64,000 bases of DNA from Rhodoplanes azumiensis (GTDB taxonomy: Bacteria > Pseudomonadota > Alphaproteobacteria > Rhizobiales > Xanthobacteraceae). The stretch covers positions 1 through 64,000 of the forward strand of contig NZ_JBHUIW010000022.1 in NCBI RefSeq assembly GCF_042682915.1. Direction: 5' to 3'. Each line of letters begins with the position of its first letter. Position 1 is the stretch's first letter. A program made the translations under genes and the position numbers. Positions 1 through 7,053 of this stretch are shown piece by piece. A model generated the notes under the pieces. The model searched no databases and was not told where the DNA came from. It worked only from the letters and a program-made list of their open reading frames with translations.

Positions 1-58
1 TGCCGCCCCGAGTCAATCCGTCGCAACAAGATCTGTGCATGCCGTAGCGCTGCGCCGG

Positions 59-88
59 GAGAGATCGACATTCGCGCGTCCAGCGCGG
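59..88. repeat. Half copy of palindromic repeat family D
   Basis: This 30-base stretch matches the reverse complement of 13738-13767 at 28 of 30 positions by eye comparison. It looks like an isolated or decayed half of the larger palindromic element described at 13621-13788. The rest of 1-165 shows no gene. Confidence 0.6.
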
Positions 89-165
89 CTCCAGCGTACC
101 CCCCAAGGGGCGAGAGGGCGGGCTGCGGCTCGCGGCTGCGGCCGCGCTCGACAGCTACGGCTCCC

Positions 166-846
166 TCAATGCTGCGCGGCGGCCGTGGCCGGGGGCCACT
201 GGCCGATCTCGATCTTGGAGGCGGCGATGACGGCCTGGGTGCGGCTCTCGACGCCGAGCTTCTGCAGGATGGCCGAGACATGCGCCTTGACGGTCGCCTC
301 CGACACCGACAGCTCGTAGGCGATCTGCTTGTTGAGCAGCCCCTCCGACAGCATCATCAGGACGCGCACCTGCTGCGGCGTCAGCGTCGCGAAGCGGGCG
401 AGCGCCGCCGAGGCCTCGGGATCGGCGCTCGAGTCGAGGTCGATGTCGGGCGGCGTCCACAGGCCGCCCTGCAGCACCGCCGTGATGCCCTGGCGCATGA
501 CGTCGACGCCGAGTGTCTTGGGGATGTAGCCGGCGGCGCCGAAATCCATGCAGCGGCGGATCACGCCCGGGTCGTCGGTCGCCGAGACGACGACGACCGG
601 CACGCTCGGATACTGGGCGCGCAGATAGAGGAGCCCGGAGAAGCCGCGCACCCCGGGCATCGCGAGATCGAGCAGAATCAGGTCGACGTCGCCGCCGCGA
701 TCGAGGATCTCGGAAATCTGCTCGAACGACCCGGCCTCGGCGATCTCGACCTTCTCGAACAGGCCCGCGACCGCCTCGCGCATGGCGCCCCGGAAGAGCG
801 GATGGTCGTCGGCGATCACCAGCCGGTAGAACGTGATGTCACTCAA
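166..846 (-). CDS. NarL/FixJ-family response regulator
   Basis: Two-domain DNA-binding response regulator of 226 residues. The N-terminal receiver domain (about residues 5-120) has the acidic pair in IADDHP at 13-14, the phosphoacceptor Asp60 in LILLDLAMPG and the conserved Lys110 in GYIPK. The C-terminal LuxR-type helix-turn-helix (about 155-215) has LTPQQVRVL, NKQIAYELSVSEATVKAH and ILQKLGVESRTQA. It presumably switches transcription when phosphorylated by a histidine kinase, but no kinase lies beside it, so the signal and targets are unknown. The TTG start at 846 is chosen because it places the receiver domain at the protein start. The frame stays open well upstream, so an ATG about 30 codons earlier is possible. 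Confidence 0.85.
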   Translation of the reverse strand: MSDITFYRLVIADDHPLFRGAMREAVAGLFEKVEIAEAGSFEQISEILDRGGDVDLILLDLAMPGVRGFSGLLYLRAQYPSVPVVVVSATDDPGVIRRCMDFGAAGYIPKTLGVDVMRQGITAVLQGGLWTPPDIDLDSSADPEASAALARFATLTPQQVRVLMMLSEGLLNKQIAYELSVSEATVKAHVSAILQKLGVESRTQAVIAASKIEIGQWPPATAAAQH

Positions 847-1058
847 GTCGAATCCTGCCCCTTGATTCGGGCGTGTCGTGCGCGGCGCGACCGGTGCGTC
901 CGGCCCGCGGCCTCCGCCCGCCACCGCCATCATAGGACAAATGCACGCACCACCCAATCGGGGCTTGTGCCGATCGTCAAGCCAAATTGACGTCGCCGAT
1001 TTCCGTCGCGCCGGTCCCGGCGCCGCGGTCTCGCCCGGACGCCGCGGACCGCGCCGGC

Positions 1059-1520
1059 TCAGATCGTCTCGCCCAGAAATTGCAGCACGATCTCGCGCCG
1101 GTGCGGCCGCGCCCGGTGCTCGGCGAGATAGATGCCCTGCCAGGTGCCCAGGGCGAGGCGACCGCCGACCACCGGGACGGCGAGCGAGACGCCGGTCAGC
1201 AGCGTCTTCACGTGCGCCGGCATGTCGTCCGGCCCCTCGGCGTCGTGCACCCAGCCGGCATTGCGCGGCGCCAGCCGATCGAGCGCCGTGACGAGGTCGG
1301 TGCGCACGTCCGGGTCGGCGTTCTCCTGGATGGTCAGCGAGGCCGAGGTGTGGCGCACGAACAGGAGGAGCATGCCGTGGCGGCCGCCCGCCGCCTCGAC
1401 GAAGCGCCGCGCTTCGTCGGTGACGTCGACGAAGCCCTCGCCCTTGGTCGCAACCGTCAGGGTGGCGGCGGCGACCGTCGCCATCGGCGCGGTGCGCACC
1501 GGGCTCAGCGTTCCGGGCAT
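1059..1520 (-). CDS. YjbQ family protein (UPF0047)
   Basis: Protein of 153 residues that matches the small YjbQ/UPF0047 family over its whole length. Family signatures visible are LLLFVRHTSASLTIQENADPDV, read here in parts as RHTSASLTIQ and ENADPDVRTDL, then WVHDAEGPDDMPAHVK and LALGTWQGIYLAEHR near the C-terminus. The conserved His residues in RHTSA, DDMPAHVK and AEHR are those that line a metal-binding pocket in solved family members. Some family members have been reported to have weak thiamine-phosphate synthase activity, but the physiological role is not settled. It stands alone between the response regulator and a secreted protein, with palindromic repeat C1 directly upstream. Confidence 0.85.
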   Translation of the reverse strand: MPGTLSPVRTAPMATVAAATLTVATKGEGFVDVTDEARRFVEAAGGRHGMLLLFVRHTSASLTIQENADPDVRTDLVTALDRLAPRNAGWVHDAEGPDDMPAHVKTLLTGVSLAVPVVGGRLALGTWQGIYLAEHRARPHRREIVLQFLGETI

Positions 1521-1573
1521 TGCATCTCCCCTCCTCGTTCCGAAGCGTCTCGCGTCCCGAGCGGTTTGCAGAC

Positions 1574-1701
1574 GTCGTCATCCCGGGGCGCGGACCGCAG
1601 GTCCGCGAGCCCGGGATCCATACGCCGTGCGATAGTGGCTCACGACGGACAGGGGTTATGGATCCCGGGCTCGGCGCTGACGCGCCGCCCCGGGACGACG
1701 G
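1574..1701. repeat. Interspersed palindromic repeat, family C copy 1
   Basis: The element begins with GTCATCCCGGGGCGCG and ends with CGCCCCGGGACGACGG, so its ends are near inverted repeats. Two internal copies of CCCGGGATCCAT-type sequence also oppose each other. It lies in the intergenic gap upstream of the YjbQ gene and downstream of the secreted coiled-coil gene. A diverged relative is at 37603-37706. Confidence 0.6.
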
Positions 1702-1729
1702 AGCAATCGTGCAAAGTCCTCGTCCCACA

Positions 1730-2206
1730 TCACGTCTTGCCGAGGTCGCGCTGCAGGCTTGTCATCATCTCGATCAGCCGACGCCAGGCGCGCTCGACGA
1801 AGTTGAGCGCGCGGTCGAGCTCGGTGTCGACGCTGCCGGGCGCGGCATCGGACGGCGGCGCCGCCGGTGGCTTGACCCCGGAGGGCAACGGCACACCGCG
1901 GTCGAGCAGCGCCTTCTTCAGGGCGACGTTCTCGGTCTGCAGCCGGATGATCTCGCTCTCGAAGGCGGCGCGGTCGTCGGGCACCGCCTGGCAGGCCCAG
2001 CCGGCCGACCGCAGGCTGCACAGCGACACCTGGCCGGTGCGCAGGTCGAGCCGGGCGAAGCCCTCCTCGGTGCGGTGGTAGCTGAAGCGCGCGGCGTCGG
2101 CGTCGGTGGTCGGCGGGGCCGGCGGGCTCTGGGCCTGGGCGGTCGTCACGAGGAAGACCGTCACGGACGCGGCCAGCGCGACCGCCGCCAGGGTGTGTCG
2201 AATCAT
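1730..2206 (-). CDS. Secreted protein with short coiled coil, unknown function
   Basis: Protein of 158 residues, function not recognised. A classical signal peptide covers about residues 1-25: a basic start MIRH, a hydrophobic stretch and AQAQ as the likely cleavage site. The mature protein has a Pro-rich linker, a segment with Cys in SLCSLRSAGWACQ (a possible disulfide), then a probable coiled coil in FESEIIRLQTENVALKKALL. After a second Pro/Ala linker comes a C-terminal amphipathic helix ending LQRDLGKT. It is likely periplasmic. Similar small proteins are found in related genomes as conserved hypotheticals. No partner is evident next to it. Confidence 0.7.
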   Translation of the reverse strand: MIRHTLAAVALAASVTVFLVTTAQAQSPPAPPTTDADAARFSYHRTEEGFARLDLRTGQVSLCSLRSAGWACQAVPDDRAAFESEIIRLQTENVALKKALLDRGVPLPSGVKPPAAPPSDAAPGSVDTELDRALNFVERAWRRLIEMMTSLQRDLGKT

Positions 2207-2408
2207 CGGGGATCCTCTCCGGTCCAGGGCGGCCGGCGGCCGAGCCGCCGCCGGCCGCCCGCATGCTCGCTTTCAGCTTAACGCCGATCGCGGCGAATCG
2301 GCACCCGTGGCAGCGCCTGCGCGCGGCCTTCGCCCGACGCCGGATTCACCGCTCGGAACAAGGGGCTTAGCGGCTTCGCTGCAGCGCCCACAACGAGCCG
2401 TGGAATTC

Positions 2409-2437
2409 TTGACTCGCCGAAACGCGGTCAGTATGGT
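2409..2437 (+). promoter_or_regulatory. Probable sigma70-type promoter of the atp operon
   Basis: TTGACT at 2409-2414 is followed by a 17-base spacer and TATGGT at 2432-2437. The predicted start near 2444 would give a leader of about 55 bases to the atpI start codon. The assignment rests on match to consensus and position only. Confidence 0.55.
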
Positions 2438-2499
2438 CCGCGCGGCTTTGGCGGGGGGGTGGACGTCCGACCGGACGTCGTTGCGCGGGAGGCGACAGC

Positions 2500-2868
2500 A
2501 TGGCCCCGAACGCGCGCGACAAGGACGACCGCCCGGCCGAGGAAGCCGATCTTTCCGCGAGGCTCCAGCGTCTCGGCGAACAGCTCGACCGGCAACGGCC
2601 GAGTGCCCCGTCGAGTGATGCGTCGGCACCGCGATCGAGCACGCGCTACGCGGGGTTCGCCCGCGGCTTTCGCCTCTCGTCCGAGCTGGTGGCGGGTGTG
2701 CTGGTCGGGGCCGTGATCGGCTGGTCGCTCGACCATTGGCTCGGGATCGCGCCGTGGGGAATGATCGTGTTTCTGCTGGTCGGCTTCGCGGCCGGCGTGC
2801 TCAACGTGATGCGCGCCGCCGGCGTGGTGCCGGAACAGGGTACGGGCCGACACGACGGCCGTCCGTGA
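2500..2868 (+). CDS. atpI: F0F1 ATP synthase assembly protein AtpI
   Basis: Small membrane protein of 122 residues at the head of the F0 operon. The N-terminal 50 residues are charged and polar and probably cytoplasmic. Two hydrophobic segments follow, about residues 62-80 (ELVAGVLVGAVIGWSLDH) and 85-105 (WGMIVFLLVGFAAGVLNVMRA), a typical AtpI/AtpQ pattern. AtpI homologues help assemble the c-ring or take part in magnesium transport, and they are not part of the finished enzyme. A good promoter lies about 60 bases upstream, and atpB starts 87 bases after the stop. Confidence 0.85.
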   Translation: MAPNARDKDDRPAEEADLSARLQRLGEQLDRQRPSAPSSDASAPRSSTRYAGFARGFRLSSELVAGVLVGAVIGWSLDHWLGIAPWGMIVFLLVGFAAGVLNVMRAAGVVPEQGTGRHDGRP

Positions 2869-2955
2869 CGCCCTCGGGCGACGGTCGGGCCGACGACATG
2901 CCCGCCGGAGACGCTCCGGTCGGGCGGGCAACAGTGGAAGGGGATCCGAGAGGTC

Positions 2956-3708
2956 ATGGCTGATCCGATTCATCAGTTCGAGATCGTCAACATCGCTCCC
3001 CTCGTGAAGCTCGGTGCGACCGAGATCCAGCTCACCAACTCGGCCGTGTTCATGATGGCCGCGGTCGCCGTCACGGCCTTCCTGATGGTCGGCACCACGG
3101 CGGGCCGCCAGCTCGTGCCCGGGCGGCTGCAGTCGATGGCCGAGGTGACCTACGAGTTCGTCGCCGACATGATCAGGTCGACGGCCGGCGAGGAGGGCAT
3201 GCGCTTCTTCCCGCTGGTGTTCTCGCTGTTCACCTTCATCCTCTTCGCCAACGTCATCGGCATCATCCCCTACACCTTCACGGTGACGAGCCACATCGTC
3301 GTCACGGCGACGCTGGCGCTCGTCGTCTTCTTCACCGTCATCGGCTACGGCCTCTATGCGCACGGGCTCAAGTTCTTCCGCCTGTTCGTGCCGCACGGCA
3401 TTCCGGGCTACATCCTGCCCTTCGTGGTGCTGATCGAGATCGTGTCGTTCCTGTCGCGCCCCATCTCCCACAGCGTGCGTCTGTTCGCCAACATGCTGGC
3501 CGGCCACATCACGCTGAAGGTGTTCGCCGGCTTCGTCGCGGGGCTCGGCGGCGCGCTCGGCGCGATCGGCTGGATCGGCGGCATCCTGCCGCTCACCATG
3601 GTGACGGCGCTGACCGCGCTCGAGCTCCTGGTCGCGTTCCTGCAGGCCTACGTGTTCACGCTGCTCACCTGCATCTATCTGAGCGACGCCCTTCATCCGG
3701 GCCACTGA
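2956..3708 (+). CDS. atpB: F0F1 ATP synthase subunit a
   Basis: Subunit a (250 residues) forms the two half-channels that carry protons to and from the c-ring. It is an inner-membrane protein with about five to six hydrophobic segments. The essential arginine is Arg175 in the signature SHSVRLFANMLAGH. The following segments contain the conserved TALELLVAFLQAYVFTLL helix. Length is normal for alphaproteobacteria. It is followed by atpE after a spacer of 76 bases holding two copies of a CGATCCACGACC-like motif. The F1 genes (atpHAGDC) are absent here, as expected for the split operons of this order. Confidence 0.97.
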   Translation: MADPIHQFEIVNIAPLVKLGATEIQLTNSAVFMMAAVAVTAFLMVGTTAGRQLVPGRLQSMAEVTYEFVADMIRSTAGEEGMRFFPLVFSLFTFILFANVIGIIPYTFTVTSHIVVTATLALVVFFTVIGYGLYAHGLKFFRLFVPHGIPGYILPFVVLIEIVSFLSRPISHSVRLFANMLAGHITLKVFAGFVAGLGGALGAIGWIGGILPLTMVTALTALELLVAFLQAYVFTLLTCIYLSDALHPGH

Positions 3709-3784
3709 CCCTTTCACGATCCACGACCATCCCGATCCACGACCCTCTCGATCCTCAGTCCAGCACGAAAAAAGGAGCTTCCAC

Positions 3785-4012
3785 ATGGATCCGATCGCCG
3801 CGAAGTACATCGGCGCCGGCATCGCCTGCATCGGCATGGGTGGCGCCGCGCTCGGCGTCGGCCAGATCTTCGGCAGCTATCTCTCCGCCGCGCTGCGCAA
3901 TCCGTCCGCCGCCCAGGGCCAGTTCGGCAACCTGATCTTCGGCTTCGCCATCACGGAAGCGCTCGGCATCTTCTCGCTGCTGATCGCGCTCCTGCTGCTG
4001 TTCGCCGTCTGA
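3785..4012 (+). CDS. atpE: F0F1 ATP synthase subunit c
   Basis: The 75-residue proteolipid forms the rotating c-ring. Two transmembrane helices are joined by the polar loop RNPSAAQGQ at about 38-46. The proton-carrying carboxylate is Glu58 in FAITEALGIF. An excellent ribosome binding site, AAAAAAGGAG, ends 8 bases before the ATG, which suits the high copy number needed for this subunit. Directly after the stop codon lies a strong hairpin at 4031-4053, which could protect the 3' end of an atpIBE transcript segment and raise c over b levels. Confidence 0.97.
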   Translation: MDPIAAKYIGAGIACIGMGGAALGVGQIFGSYLSAALRNPSAAQGQFGNLIFGFAITEALGIFSLLIALLLLFAV

Positions 4013-4030
4013 GCGACGGCCGGCCGTGGC

Positions 4031-4153
4031 GCGCGGACGCCCGGCGTCCGCGCGACACGCTGTGTCGCGACCTCGCGTCGCGACCTCTCGCGCGGCGTGA
4101 TCGTTCCTCGCGTGAACGTCACTCGCGCGAACGTCACTCGCGCGAGTGACGTT
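4031..4153 (+). promoter_or_regulatory. Structured spacer between atpE and atpF'
   Basis: Several strong inverted repeats lie in this spacer. A 10-bp-arm hairpin sits at 4031-4040/4044-4053. An alternative 8-bp-arm hairpin at 4051-4058/4062-4069 shares three bases with the first. A perfect 24-bp palindrome, AACGTCACTCGC plus its complement, is at 4130-4153. Its left 15 bases are also repeated directly at 4115-4129. No U-run follows any of them, so simple termination is unlikely. RNA processing, stabilisation of the upstream atpE message or an internal regulatory site are inferences. Confidence 0.5.
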
Positions 4154-4171
4154 GTCACGCGACGCGCCGAC

Positions 4172-4216
4172 GTTCCGACAGTTCCGGTTCCGACAGTTCC
4201 GACTTCGACAGTCTCG
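4172..4216 (+). repeat. 15-bp tandem repeat, three units
   Basis: GTTCCGACAGTTCCG occurs twice without change (4172-4186 and 4187-4201). A degenerate third unit follows (4202-4216). The array ends just before the atpF' ribosome binding site AAGGAGGGG. No role is known. Confidence 0.7.
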
Positions 4217-4230
4217 ACAAGGAGGGGCCG

Positions 4231-4776
4231 ATGGCCCAGCCCACCCACGCGACGACGGAGCACGCTCCGGCCTCCGGGCACGGCGGCGGCTTTCCGCCCT
4301 TCAAGGCGGAGACCTACGCGTCCCAGCTGTTCTGGCTCGCGCTCTGCTTCGTCGTGCTCTACGTGATGGTGGCCAAGGTGGCGCTGCCCCGGATGGCCGG
4401 CATCCTGGCCGACCGGCGCGCCCGCATCGACGGCGACCTCGCCCAGGCGGTCCGCCTGAAGGGCGACGCCGACAAGGCGGTGGCGGCCTACGAGAAGGCG
4501 CTCGCCGACGCCCGCACCAACGCGCACACGATCGCCACCGAGACGCGCGAGCGGCTCGCCCGCGAGTCGGAGGCGCACCGCAAGGCGGTCGAGGCCGAGC
4601 TCGCCGACAAGCTCGCCGCCGCCGAGACGTCGATCGCCGCCGCCAAGACCCAGGCGATGACCAACGTCCGCGGCATCGCGGTCGACGCCGCCCACGCGAT
4701 CGTGACCCAGCTGATCGGCAAGGAGCCGAGCGCCGACGCGACCGCCGCCGCGGTCGATCGCGCGCTGGCGCGCTGA
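4231..4776 (+). CDS. atpG: F0F1 ATP synthase subunit b'
   Basis: The 181-residue b' subunit is one of two different stator-stalk chains used by photosynthetic bacteria and most alphaproteobacteria. An N-terminal cytoplasmic tail of about 30 residues precedes a single membrane helix (about 31-50, LFWLALCFVVLYVMVA). A long charged helix follows that would pair with subunit b in the peripheral stalk. AAGGAGGGG lies just upstream of the ATG. Only 11 bases separate it from atpF. The gene is named atpG, atpF2 or atpF' in different genomes. The distinction from atpF rests on gene order and on the N-terminal extension. Confidence 0.93.
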   Translation: MAQPTHATTEHAPASGHGGGFPPFKAETYASQLFWLALCFVVLYVMVAKVALPRMAGILADRRARIDGDLAQAVRLKGDADKAVAAYEKALADARTNAHTIATETRERLARESEAHRKAVEAELADKLAAAETSIAAAKTQAMTNVRGIAVDAAHAIVTQLIGKEPSADATAAAVDRALAR

Positions 4777-4787
4777 GGACGCCCGAG

Positions 4788-5273
4788 ATGATCTACGAAG
4801 CCGAATTCTGGGTGGCCGTCGCCTTCGTGCTGCTCGTCCTCGCGCTGCTCAAGCTCGGGGCCCACAAGACCGTGACGGGCGCGCTCGACGACCGCGGCCG
4901 CCGCGTCCAGGCCGAGCTCGACGAGGCGCGCAAGCTGCGCGCCGAGGCCGAGGCGCTGCTCGCCGAGTATCAGCGCCGCCGCCAGGAGGCCGAGCGCGAG
5001 GCCGCCGAGATCGTCGCCAACGCCAAGGCCGAGGGCGAGCGCCTGCAGGCCGAGGGCAAGGCGAAGGTCGAGGAGTTCGTCGCCCGCCGCACCAGGATGG
5101 CGGAGACCAAGATCGCCCAGGCCGAGGCCCAGGCGATCGCCGAGGTGAAGAGCGCCGCCGCCGACGCCGCGGTCGCCGCCGCCGAGGCGCTGCTGACCGA
5201 CACGGTCAAGGGCAAGCTCGCCGCCCAGCTCGTCAGCGACGGCATCAAGGGCCTGGCCGCCAAGCTGAACTGA
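4788..5273 (+). CDS. atpF: F0F1 ATP synthase subunit b
   Basis: The 161-residue b subunit anchors the peripheral stalk. One hydrophobic N-terminal helix (about residues 5-22, EFWVAVAFVLLVLALLK) is followed by a long helix very rich in Ala, Glu and Arg, which dimerises with b' and reaches up to F1. The ATG at 4788 lies 11 bases after the atpF' stop and gives the normal N-terminus with almost no cytoplasmic tail. The frame is open upstream through atpF', but that stretch is only an overlapping frame. A strong terminator follows 30 bases after the stop, so this is the last gene of the operon. Confidence 0.95.
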   Translation: MIYEAEFWVAVAFVLLVLALLKLGAHKTVTGALDDRGRRVQAELDEARKLRAEAEALLAEYQRRRQEAEREAAEIVANAKAEGERLQAEGKAKVEEFVARRTRMAETKIAQAEAQAIAEVKSAAADAAVAAAEALLTDTVKGKLAAQLVSDGIKGLAAKLN

Positions 5274-5303
5274 GCCGACGGCGCACCGACCGATCCGAAC
5301 GAG

Positions 5304-5334
5304 ACGCCCGCGGACTCCGCGGGCGTTTTCGTTT
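5304..5334 (+). terminator. Rho-independent terminator of the atp operon
   Basis: An 11-bp GC-rich stem (5304-5314 with 5316-5326, opening to a small loop) is followed by TTTTCGTTT. It closes the atpI-B-E-F'-F transcription unit. Confidence 0.85.
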
Positions 5335-5354
5335 GAACTGGTGCCGGCATGTCC

Positions 5355-5373
5355 GGGGGGGGGAGGGGGGGGG
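5355..5373. repeat. Double G-run
   Basis: Nine G residues, one A and nine more G residues occur in a row. The sequence can form a G-quadruplex on the plus strand and is also a typical place for length errors in reads. It lies between the atp terminator and repeat B1. Confidence 0.7.
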
Positions 5374-5397
5374 ACGACCGAGACGACAGGTTCTCCC

Positions 5398-5499
5398 CGT
5401 CACCCCGAGGTGCCCGGCGACGCCGGGCCTCGAAGGGCGACGGCCGGCACGGGGGCCGCCTCCTTCGAGGCTCGCTGCGCGAGCCGCTCAGGACGACGG
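5398..5499. repeat. Interspersed palindromic repeat, family B copy 1 (RIME-like)
   Basis: The element runs from CCGTCACCCCGAGGTGCCCGG to GGACGACGG and contains two inner hairpins, including TCGAGGCTCGCTGCGCGAGC. The same layout with variable inner loops is at 39652-39760. The shared core CTCGAAGGGCGACGGCC is identical in both. Such elements are common in intergenic regions of this order. Confidence 0.75.
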
Positions 5500-5537
5500 G
5501 CCGAGGTACGGCGGCGGCAACGCGCCTCGCCCCTCCC

Positions 5538-6299
5538 CTATCCCCGCGGCTTGCGGGCGGGCTTGCGCTCGGCGGGCAGGCCCTGCGGGTCGAAGCCGAC
5601 ATAGATGACGTACTTGTCGAGGTCGGCCTGCGACGGCACCGGGACGGCGAGATCCTCGGACACGTGCGTGAACGGCACGTTGGGCTGGCCGGGCGGCAGG
5701 GTCACGGGCAGGATGTAGAGCTTCGACCAGATCGTCTTCGGCTCGATCCCCTCGCGCACCAGCGCGTAGCGCAGCGGGATCTGGGTCTCGCCCGGAGCGC
5801 CGGCCGGACCGAGGATCAGCCGTCCCTGCACGCCGATCTTGATCGACAGTGTGCCGGCATTGACGGCGCACTGGCGCGCCGTTCGCCCGAAGCTCGCCTG
5901 GTAGCGCAGGCCGAGCGCCTGGTCGGAGCCGGGCGCGTTCATCTGCAGGGTCGAGGCGCCCTGGCGGATGTCGACGGACGGGCAGTCCACCTCGAGGGCC
6001 GACAGGGTCGATGCGCCGCCCGTCTGGCCGGCCTCGGCGGTCCCGCCGGCCGCCGCCTTGGCTTCGGAGCCCGAGCCGAACAGGCTGCGGAAGCGGTCGG
6101 CGAAGCCGGGCGAGCCGGACTTCTCGCTCGGCGCCGGCTGGCCGCTGAAGAACTCGTCGGTCGACGAGCAGGCCCCGATCGTCGCCGCGAGCAACAGCGC
6201 GGCCGTCAGGCCGGTGGCCCGGCGCGCCGCGACGCGCGATCGAATCACGCCGTGCGTCGTCGGACCCCGTCCCGTCTCGATCCCGTGTCGCTCAGCCAT
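5538..6299 (-). CDS. Putative lipoprotein, unknown function
   Basis: Protein of 253 residues, function not recognised. A Twin-Arg-free but basic N-region precedes a hydrophobic stretch and the lipobox ATIGAC, with Cys44 as the probable lipidated residue. The mature part begins with a flexible Ser/Gly/Ala-rich linker (about 45-95). A beta-rich domain follows with two Cys, in VDCPSVDIRQG and RQCAVNAG, that could form a disulfide. The start at 6299 is preferred because it gives a short cytoplasmic lead to the signal. The open frame extends upstream to 6407. It follows the acetyltransferase gene on the same strand and may be its co-transcribed neighbour. It resembles conserved hypothetical lipoproteins in related genomes. 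Confidence 0.75.
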   Translation of the reverse strand: MAERHGIETGRGPTTHGVIRSRVAARRATGLTAALLLAATIGACSSTDEFFSGQPAPSEKSGSPGFADRFRSLFGSGSEAKAAAGGTAEAGQTGGASTLSALEVDCPSVDIRQGASTLQMNAPGSDQALGLRYQASFGRTARQCAVNAGTLSIKIGVQGRLILGPAGAPGETQIPLRYALVREGIEPKTIWSKLYILPVTLPPGQPNVPFTHVSEDLAVPVPSQADLDKYVIYVGFDPQGLPAERKPARKPRG

Positions 6300-6410
6300 G
6301 ATGTCCCCGTACGCTCGTTCCTGCGCCTCGCCCCGCGCCCTTGTCGATCCGAACCGTGGCGGACCCGTGGCACCGCCGGTCCGGCACGGAAACGGCCGGT
6401 CCGCCATGCG

Positions 6411-6998
6411 TCAGCGCGGCGGGTCGTCCTTCAGGCGGGCATAGAGCAGGTGGTCCTGCCACAATCCGTTGATGCAGAGATACTGCCGCGCGTAGCCCTC
6501 GCGCGCGAAGCCGCACGATTCGAGGAGCCGCATCGACGGCGTGTTGGTCGGGATGCAGGCCGCCTCCAGCCGGTGCAGCCGCAGCGCCGCGAAGGCGTAG
6601 GGGGCGAGCGCCCGCACCGCCTCGGTCATGAAACCGCGCCGGGCATAGGGCTCGCCCATCCAGTAGCCGATGCTGCCCGCCTGGGCGACGCCGCGCCGGA
6701 CATTGGCGAGGGTCAGCCCGCCGACCAGCGCCCGATCGGCGCTGCGGAAGATGAAATAGGCGTAGGCCTGGTCGGTCCGCTGGTCCTCGGCGTAGCGCTT
6801 GAGCCGACGGCGGAAGGCACCGCGGGTGAGATCGTCCATCGGCCAGGTCGGCTCCCACGGCGTCAGGAAGCCGCGGCTGCGCTCGCGCAGCGCCGCCCAT
6901 TCCTCGAAATCGGACATCTGGGGCGGCCGCAGCACCACCCCCTTGCCCTCGATCGTGCCCGCCGGCTCGGCGAGACTGACGGTGCGGAAGAACGCCAT
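6411..6998 (-). CDS. GNAT N-acetyltransferase, RimJ/RimL type
   Basis: GNAT enzyme of 195 residues in the RimJ/RimL branch, which acetylates protein N-termini such as ribosomal proteins S5 or L12. Branch motifs are visible: the N-terminal strand GVVLRPPQMSDFEEWAALRE, seen as VVLRPPQMSDFEEW; WMGEPYARRGFMTEAVRAL, with the Arg/Gly acetyl-CoA loop; LHRLEAACIPTN; and SMRLLESCGFAREG. It lies 55 bases downstream of the M16 peptidase gene on the same strand, and this order (thrC, peptidase, acetyltransferase) recurs in related genomes. The exact substrate cannot be told from sequence. Confidence 0.88.
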   Translation of the reverse strand: MAFFRTVSLAEPAGTIEGKGVVLRPPQMSDFEEWAALRERSRGFLTPWEPTWPMDDLTRGAFRRRLKRYAEDQRTDQAYAYFIFRSADRALVGGLTLANVRRGVAQAGSIGYWMGEPYARRGFMTEAVRALAPYAFAALRLHRLEAACIPTNTPSMRLLESCGFAREGYARQYLCINGLWQDHLLYARLKDDPPR

Positions 6999-7053
6999 GG
7001 TCCGGGTCGCGGTGTCCGGCCGGCGACGGGGGACCGGCGAAGCGCCGGCGCCG

